In this document: positions 7,097-11,955 of the stretch, in pieces
Numbering within the stretch: position 1 is the first letter of the stretch
Layout: every line of letters begins with the position of its first letter
Assembly: GCA_014381035.1 (NCBI GenBank)
Contig: JACMIS010000181.1
Location: 1 to 11,955 of the forward strand
DNA: 11,955 nucleotides
Direction of reading: 5' to 3'
Source: Armatimonadota bacterium
GTDB lineage: Bacteria; Armatimonadota; Armatimonadia; Armatimonadales; Armatimonadaceae
Notes under the pieces: generated by a model
Told to the model about the DNA's origin: nothing
Databases searched by the model: none
What the model saw: the letters and a program-made list of their open reading frames with translations, nothing else
Position numbers and translations under genes: made by a program

Positions 7097-10000
7097 TCAA
7101 CGCATCACACCCGGAATCACCTTGATCCCCAATAATCTACCCTCCGCGAACAAGGAATCAAAGGATTCGTTTCCCAATTGCTCATGGAGTTGATTTTGTG
7201 CGTCCTCGTCCGATTTTTCCTCGTGTCGGTAGAGAAACAAACGCTCCCGGTTCGTGCGCCGCATACTATCCACCGCGCCGAAGATTCTTGCCGCTTGTTC
7301 CCTATTCCCCCGCGCTTGTTCCAGGTACGCGAAACGTACCAACACCCGCCCCGTTTCCTTGCTGTCGCGTACCATGCGGACGGCGAGAAGTGCGTCCGCG
7401 AGCAGTGTATTCGCCTCGTCGAAGCTTTCGTCTTGAATCGCCGCCTGAGCAAGCCGGTACAGCGCGGTGACGATTTGCACCCGATGTCCGGTATTGCGTG
7501 CGACAGCAAGGGATTCTTCCAGTGCGGTGCGTGCAATAGCGGTGTCGCCAGCACCGAGTGCGGCAAGGGCGAGTAATCCGAGTGAGTGTGTATAAGCGAA
7601 CCCCGCGGCGAAAGGTTTCTGTATAGCGATGGCGTCGCGGTGCCAGCGCGTCGCTTCCGCGAAGTCGCCGCGCTCCCGCGCCGCCGTGCCACACATATTG
7701 AGCGAGGTGGCGACGAGGACGTCATTATTCGCGTCCCGGCGAATGGCGAGAGCGTGCTCATGGCACGTTTTCGCCCGGTCAAAATCGCCCTCGAAAGCCG
7801 CGATCATTCCGAGTCCATCCAAAAGCATCGCCCCGGTCGGATGACGATCCAGACCACGCTGGAACCAGTACCGGGCGGCATCGTTATCGCTTTGCAGTTG
7901 GAAATGAAGATACGCGATCTTTTCCATCGCCCAGACCGCGCCGAGGGCATCGCCCACCGTTTCCAGAAGCGCGAGCCCTTGCTCATAACGGGAAAGCGCG
8001 TCTGCAAACCGCCCCGCCATGCTGTGCGCGTCGCCGATTTTCAGATGTGCCTTCGCCACATTCGGTATATTCGTCTGGCGTTCGCGCAGCCGAAGCAGCG
8101 TCTCATACACCGCACCCGCCGCGAAGGTATCACGCCGGGTCTCGTGCATGAAACCGATCCGCGAAAGCAAGGCGTCCACTGCTTTGGTCACGGTTTCACT
8201 CGGGGTACCGGTTTCTGCGGCTGATGTGACCAGCGGAAGCCACGTATCCGCCTCGGCATAGTAGCCGAGAAATCCCCATGCGCAGGCGTAATTCCGCAGG
8301 AGGGGGAAAAGCGTCTCACCTGCTTCGGTATCGCCTGTCGTATAGCGATCCCGCAAGTAGTGGAGTGCGTGCCGGACATTTTCCTGTTCCGCTAGATAGT
8401 CAGGAAGGACCGCAATCACATTCAGGTCACGCTCGGCGCGCTCCGCCCACGGTGCCGCGAGCACCGCGTAATAGTGGACATGCCGCCAAGCGATCAGTTC
8501 GGTTTCGCCGCGTTCCTCAAGACGCTGTTGCGCGTACTCACGCACGGTTTGTAGTAGCCGGTACCGACTGCCATTTTCGGTGCTATCGTCCCATAATGCC
8601 AGCGATTTGTCTACCAGCGAGGTGAGTGCGTCCAGAGTACCGTATGAATCCAGACCCTCGCCGGAACAAATTTCCTCAACCGATGCCAGCGTAAATCTGC
8701 CGGGAAACACGGACAATCGGGCGAGCAATATTTTTTCCTCAAGGGAAAGCAGGTCGTAAGACCAGTCAATTAGCCCGCGCAACGTTTGTTGTCGTCGTAG
8801 TGCCGTCCGGCTCCCCCCGGTGAGCAAGTGAAATCGGTCGCTGAGTCGCGGGGCGATTTCATTGACAGAGAGGGTTCGGACTCGTGCGGCGGCAAGTTCG
8901 ATAGCAAGCGGGATGCCGTCCAGACGGTAACAGATCTGCGCCACGGCGGACGCACTTTGATTCGTCACCACGAACGACGGGAGGATGGCGGAGGCGCGTT
9001 CCACAAACAAACGCACCGATTCGTACTGGGAGACAGTCTGCGCCGTCGCTATCATGTCCGGCTCCGGGAGGGACAAACTGGGCACCCGGCAGACTGTCTC
9101 CCCATGAATCCCGAGGGGTTCCCGCGACGATGCGAGGATGGTCAGGCGCGGGCAGGCGCGAAGGAGTGTATCCGCGAGCCGGGCACAATCCGCGACGAGA
9201 TGTTCACAGTTATCCAGAATCACCAGAATCTTGCAATCATGGAGCGCGTAGATGAGCGTGTCGGTTACCGAAGTGCCGCCCTCTTCGCGAACGCCTGCCG
9301 CCGCCGCGACCACCTGCGCGATGCGAGTCCCGTCCGCGACCGGTGCCAGTTCCGCGAAGAAAACGCCGTCCGGGTATTTTTCCAGCACATCGGCGGCGAC
9401 CTGGAGCGAAAGCCGGGTTTTTCCGCACCCGCCGGTCCCAACCAGAGTGACCAGCCGCGAGGCGGCGAGCCGTTCGCGCACACGGGCGATCTCGGCTTCA
9501 CGCCCGATGAAGGACGTGAGTTGTTCCGGCAGGTTGTTCGGCGTCGCCGAAAGGGAGCGGATTGGCGAGAACGCCTCCGGCAAGACTGGATGACAGATCT
9601 GGAAAAGTTGTTCCGGTCGCGCCAAATCCTTGAGGCGATGCGAACCCAGGGGACGAAGTGTGATGCCGACGCTCAGTGAGTCCCGGCACAACTCCTCGGT
9701 GGCGAGGGAAAGAACGATCTGTCCGCCATTCGCCACGCCGATGATACGTGCCACACGATTGAGTGAGGAGCCGAAATAATCGTCGCCCTGTTGCTCGGCA
9801 GTGCCGGAATGAATCGCCATCCGAACACGGACCGGGTCGCCGTGCACCATCGGACATTCTGTGGCAAGCATTTTTTGGGCTTCGATGGCGGCGTCAACCG
9901 CATCCTTCGCGACACGGAATGCCGCGCAGAACGCATCGCCGATTGTTTTGAAGATCACGCCACCTTTTGCCTCGATGGCGGTGCGAATCAAGCGGTCATG

Positions 10001-10105
10001 CGCGACGAGAGCGACGCGCATCCCTTCGGCGTCACGATCCCAGAGCCGCGTGCTACCTTCCATATCAGTAAACAAAAAAGTGACGGTTCCTGTCGGTAAC
10101 TCCAT
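7097..10105 (-). CDS. Adenylate cyclase / STAND ATPase / TPR signalling protein
   Basis: A 1002-residue cytoplasmic protein with three parts. Residues 6-170 are a class III cyclase domain starting TGTVTFLFTDMEGST. Metal ligands Asp14 and Asp57, the purine-binding pair Lys53 and Asp109, and Asn116 and Arg120 are all present, which predicts an active enzyme making cAMP, not cGMP. Residues 196-520 are a STAND/NB-ARC-like ATPase: LTSFIGRE, Walker A GTGGCGKT (223-230), Walker B ILVILDNCEHL with Asp298, then SSREPLGIHGE and GIPLAIELAAARVR. From about 680 to 945 there are TPR-type helical repeats for protein binding. No DNA-binding domain is seen. This domain order is known in Chloroflexi, Actinobacteria and Armatimonadota. 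In the STAND family an inducer bound by the repeats is thought to switch the ATPase. The start at 10105 is chosen because AAAGGAG lies upstream and the family begins near this Met; ATG 10135 would add ten residues. No other gene is cotranscribed with it in the window. Confidence 0.92.
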   Translation of the reverse strand: MELPTGTVTFLFTDMEGSTRLWDRDAEGMRVALVAHDRLIRTAIEAKGGVIFKTIGDAFCAAFRVAKDAVDAAIEAQKMLATECPMVHGDPVRVRMAIHSGTAEQQGDDYFGSSLNRVARIIGVANGGQIVLSLATEELCRDSLSVGITLRPLGSHRLKDLARPEQLFQICHPVLPEAFSPIRSLSATPNNLPEQLTSFIGREAEIARVRERLAASRLVTLVGTGGCGKTRLSLQVAADVLEKYPDGVFFAELAPVADGTRIAQVVAAAAGVREEGGTSVTDTLIYALHDCKILVILDNCEHLVADCARLADTLLRACPRLTILASSREPLGIHGETVCRVPSLSLPEPDMIATAQTVSQYESVRLFVERASAILPSFVVTNQSASAVAQICYRLDGIPLAIELAAARVRTLSVNEIAPRLSDRFHLLTGGSRTALRRQQTLRGLIDWSYDLLSLEEKILLARLSVFPGRFTLASVEEICSGEGLDSYGTLDALTSLVDKSLALWDDSTENGSRYRLLQTVREYAQQRLEERGETELIAWRHVHYYAVLAAPWAERAERDLNVIAVLPDYLAEQENVRHALHYLRDRYTTGDTEAGETLFPLLRNYACAWGFLGYYAEADTWLPLVTSAAETGTPSETVTKAVDALLSRIGFMHETRRDTFAAGAVYETLLRLRERQTNIPNVAKAHLKIGDAHSMAGRFADALSRYEQGLALLETVGDALGAVWAMEKIAYLHFQLQSDNDAARYWFQRGLDRHPTGAMLLDGLGMIAAFEGDFDRAKTCHEHALAIRRDANNDVLVATSLNMCGTAARERGDFAEATRWHRDAIAIQKPFAAGFAYTHSLGLLALAALGAGDTAIARTALEESLAVARNTGHRVQIVTALYRLAQAAIQDESFDEANTLLADALLAVRMVRDSKETGRVLVRFAYLEQARGNREQAARIFGAVDSMRRTNRERLFLYRHEEKSDEDAQNQLHEQLGNESFDSLFAEGRLLGIKVIPGVMR

Positions 10106-10117
10106 TTCCTGCGCGGA

Positions 10118-10124
10118 CTCCTTT
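10118..10124 (-). promoter_or_regulatory. Ribosome binding site for the cyclase gene
   Basis: AAAGGAG on the minus strand, 12 nt before ATG 10105, with a further AGGAA directly before the ATG. The spacing is slightly long, but the upstream alternative ATG at 10135 has no Shine-Dalgarno. That ATG does have a -10-like TAACAT ending 5 bp before it, so a leaderless form starting at 10135 cannot be excluded. Confidence 0.45.
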
Positions 10125-10217
10125 CGCGTAATCATCGGTTATGTTACACATCGGTGCAAAAATACCTTTTGGGCAGGTTTCGAGTAGAATATAAATGAGA
10201 TAAAAGAGAAACGTTTA

Positions 10218-10236
10218 TATGGCTGTACCAGCCATA
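10218..10236. promoter_or_regulatory. Perfect dyad between divergent genes
   Basis: TATGGCTG, then the triplet TAC, then CAGCCATA: a perfect 8-bp inverted repeat around a 3-bp centre, in the AT-rich spacer between the leftward cyclase gene and the rightward membrane protein gene. It has the size and symmetry of a homodimer operator. As RNA it would be a tight hairpin with a 3-nt loop, but no T-tract follows on either strand, which argues against an intrinsic terminator. Confidence 0.4.
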
Positions 10237-10326
10237 ATATAGTGATAAACATCGGAAATACAAATGATTTCATGTCGCCAATACGAGAAATCTACTGTCT
10301 GACGAATACGAGACATTCGAAATTTA

Positions 10327-10356
10327 TTGCAACGTACACTCAGGAAATGATATTAT
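10327..10356 (+). promoter_or_regulatory. sigma70-type promoter for the 10515 gene
   Basis: TTGCAA (10327-10332), an 18-bp spacer and TATTAT (10351-10356, five of six -10 bases), in AT-rich surroundings. The predicted start is near 10363, giving a leader of about 150 nt before ATG 10515. A shifted -10 (TATATA) overlaps it. Confidence 0.5.
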
Positions 10357-10371
10357 ATATACGTCGTCGCG

Positions 10372-10451
10372 TTGAAGTGTGTGTAACGCTAAAAAGCGAA
10401 GACGGTTGGCGGCTGCAACACTTCAAGAGAAGCGAGATGCAGTCGTTTTTT
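10372..10451 (+). ncRNA. Candidate structured leader RNA, pseudoknot with U-tract
   Basis: Helix 1 pairs TTGAAGTGT (10372-10380) with ACACTTCAA (10418-10426), 9 perfect base pairs. Helix 2 pairs CGGCTGCA (10410-10417) with TGCAGTCG (10438-10445), 8 bp including one G-U. The arms interleave in H-type pseudoknot order. The 5' arm of helix 2 directly touches the 3' arm of helix 1 (zero junction nucleotides), and the last loop (10427-10437) is 11 nt and purine-rich. A small hairpin CGCT-AAAA-AGCG (10387-10398) sits in the first loop. Six T residues (10446-10451) follow helix 2, so helix 2 alone could act as an intrinsic terminator, with helix 1 competing with it if no pseudoknot forms. It matches no riboswitch class I can name. 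Confidence 0.4.
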
Positions 10452-10478
10452 GTTGCGTCCCTCTGGCAGGAAAATGCC

Positions 10479-10510
10479 CCCTCCTTTAACAAAAGAGAGT
10501 GTCAGGAGGG
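10479..10510 (+). promoter_or_regulatory. Hairpin that sequesters the Shine-Dalgarno of the 10515 gene
   Basis: CCCTCCT (10479-10485) is perfectly complementary to AGGAGGG (10504-10510), with an 18-nt loop. The right arm is the strong Shine-Dalgarno 4 nt before ATG 10515, so the stem would block ribosome binding. A second small hairpin, GGCA (10465-10468) with TGCC (10475-10478), sits directly on its 5' side. Confidence 0.45.
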
Positions 10511-10514
10511 AACC

Positions 10515-10928
10515 ATGAAGCAATTTTTGATGACGCTTAGCCCTGTTTGTGTCGGGATGATCGTGATCGGCGGTGTACTGGTTGCCATCGGATGGATGAA
10601 AACTGTCGCTTTTCTACGAAACACGCCACGACTGTGCGATGCGGGAGATATGGAACGGTACAAAGATCTCGCGCGATTCGGCATGTGGGCGGCACTTGCG
10701 CTGATACCGCTCCTGTTCATCCCATTTCTGGTGCTAGTCTTCGTGCCCGCGTCGCCGATCTACCGCTTGCTCGGATTGGTCGGTCCAACACTCGTTGGTG
10801 TCGTCGGGGTAAAGCTCAAGGAAAAAGAAACCATGGCACAGGCGACGGAGGCACATTCGTCCGAGCTGACTGCCGAGCGAGATCGAGTCACCGATAGCTG
10901 GATGAAAAAAGCGTTCCCCGATTTTTGA
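10515..10928 (+). CDS. Small three-helix membrane protein of unknown function
   Basis: A 137-residue protein that I do not recognise. The ATG follows an AGGAGGG Shine-Dalgarno closely. Hydrophobic stretches are at about 8-27 (LSPVCVGMIVIGGVLVAIGW), 55-78 (FGMWAALALIPLLFIPFLVLVFVP) and 83-98 (YRLLGLVGPTLVGVVG), so it should be an inner-membrane protein. A charged loop (38-53) and a charged tail of about 38 residues lie outside the bilayer. The tail ends in a compact aromatic/basic motif, DSWMKKAFPDF, which may be conserved in relatives. It lies 172 bp upstream of atpD. It is of a size similar to AtpI, but I see no AtpI signature and atpD has its own promoter. Expression looks controlled at the RNA level, given the leader at 10372-10510. 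The frame is open upstream to a GTG at 10242, but that part lacks coding character. Confidence 0.7.
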   Translation: MKQFLMTLSPVCVGMIVIGGVLVAIGWMKTVAFLRNTPRLCDAGDMERYKDLARFGMWAALALIPLLFIPFLVLVFVPASPIYRLLGLVGPTLVGVVGVKLKEKETMAQATEAHSSELTAERDRVTDSWMKKAFPDF

Positions 10929-10961
10929 GTCCACGCTCCCCGGCATGCGCATCGCCCATGG

Positions 10962-10991
10962 TTGACGCGAAGCCACCGTGCGCGATACACT
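10962..10991 (+). promoter_or_regulatory. sigma70-type promoter for atpD
   Basis: TTGACG (10962-10967, five of six -35 bases), an 18-bp spacer and TACACT (10986-10991, four of six -10 bases). The predicted start near 10998 gives a leader of about 103 nt before ATG 11101. It is the only convincing promoter between the upstream stop codon and atpD. Confidence 0.5.
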
Positions 10992-11006
10992 GTGATAGTT
11001 TTCACG
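10991..11006. promoter_or_regulatory. CRP-type dyad over the atpD transcription start
   Basis: TGTGA-N6-TCACG matches nine of the ten conserved bases of the CRP/FNR-family site. It overlaps the last base of the predicted -10 box and the predicted transcription start, a position where a bound dimer would normally repress. It could also simply be a weak RNA hairpin. Confidence 0.25.
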
Positions 11007-11013
11007 AAGTCAC

Positions 11014-11036
11014 GCGAACTGTTTTGGTTCGTTTTT
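11014..11036 (+). terminator. Attenuator-like hairpin in the atpD leader
   Basis: CGAAC (11015-11019) pairs with GTTCG (11027-11031). G-U pairs on both sides extend the stem to about 7 bp, and five T residues (11032-11036) follow at once. This looks like a weak intrinsic terminator, placed after the predicted atpD transcription start and about 65 nt before the start codon. It could end transcripts from the upstream gene, attenuate atpD, or both. A further short stem, CCCGC (11053-11057) with GCGGG (11076-11080), lies between it and the ATG. Confidence 0.35.
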
Positions 11037-11076
11037 CCAAACTATTTTGATGCCCGCGCATAGGCGACTTCCATAG

Positions 11077-11955
<879 letters not shown>

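Noticed and set aside
7178..9679. Long plus-strand open frames opposite the cyclase gene
   Set aside because: They lie antisense to a clear 1002-residue protein with known domains and show no recognisable motif; GC-rich codon use on the minus strand explains them.
10242..10514. N-terminal extension of the small membrane protein from GTG 10242 (91 codons without a stop)
   Set aside because: The stretch covers the promoter and the structured leader, its translation looks like non-coding sequence, and ATG 10515 has a strong Shine-Dalgarno. A stop-free run of this length by chance is unlikely (about 1 percent) but not impossible.

Overview
The window is a chromosomal stretch of a moderately GC-rich, heme-making, respiring bacterium with a secretory envelope. 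It carries F-type ATP synthase beta subunit, hydroxymethylbilane synthase, a large exported amidohydrolase, a secreted PA14-like protein and a cyclase/STAND-ATPase/TPR regulator. This mixture, with many GTG starts, would fit a lineage such as Armatimonadota or a neighbouring phylum, but that placement is an inference. No mobile element, tRNA, rRNA or CRISPR array was seen.

Layout, left to right. (1) 1-626, minus: N-terminal part of a secreted PA14-like protein, cut by the window edge, with a strong sigma70-type promoter at 706-735. (2) 863-5401, plus: an exported protein of about 1512 residues with three tandem amidohydrolase modules, of which only the middle one keeps metal ligands. (3) 5402-5612: intergenic, with a hairpin and a promoter-like extended -10. 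(4) 5613-6548, plus: hemC, followed 48 bp later by a small two-helix membrane protein (6597-7085). (5) 7097-10105, minus and convergent with the previous gene: a class III adenylate cyclase fused to a STAND/NB-ARC-type ATPase and a TPR tail. (6) 10106-10514: 409 bp without a gene, AT-rich in its first half. It holds a dyad, a rightward promoter and a leader with strong potential RNA structure. (7) 10515-10928, plus: a small three-helix membrane protein. (8) 11101-11955, plus: atpD, cut by the right edge, with its own promoter and leader and no other ATP synthase gene upstream in the window.

The genes do not form one pathway. hemC and atpD are core metabolism and bioenergetics; the two outer-left genes act outside the cytoplasm; the cyclase is a signalling protein. 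Two near-perfect CRP-type dyads (763-778 and 10991-11006), upstream of the amidohydrolase and at the atpD promoter, could connect cAMP to neighbouring genes, but this is speculative.

The most interesting unexplained signal is the leader of the 10515 gene. It has a 9-bp and an 8-bp helix in H-type pseudoknot order with no nucleotides at their junction. A six-T tract follows, then a perfect 7-bp stem that hides the Shine-Dalgarno sequence. This is the arrangement expected of a cis-acting regulatory RNA.
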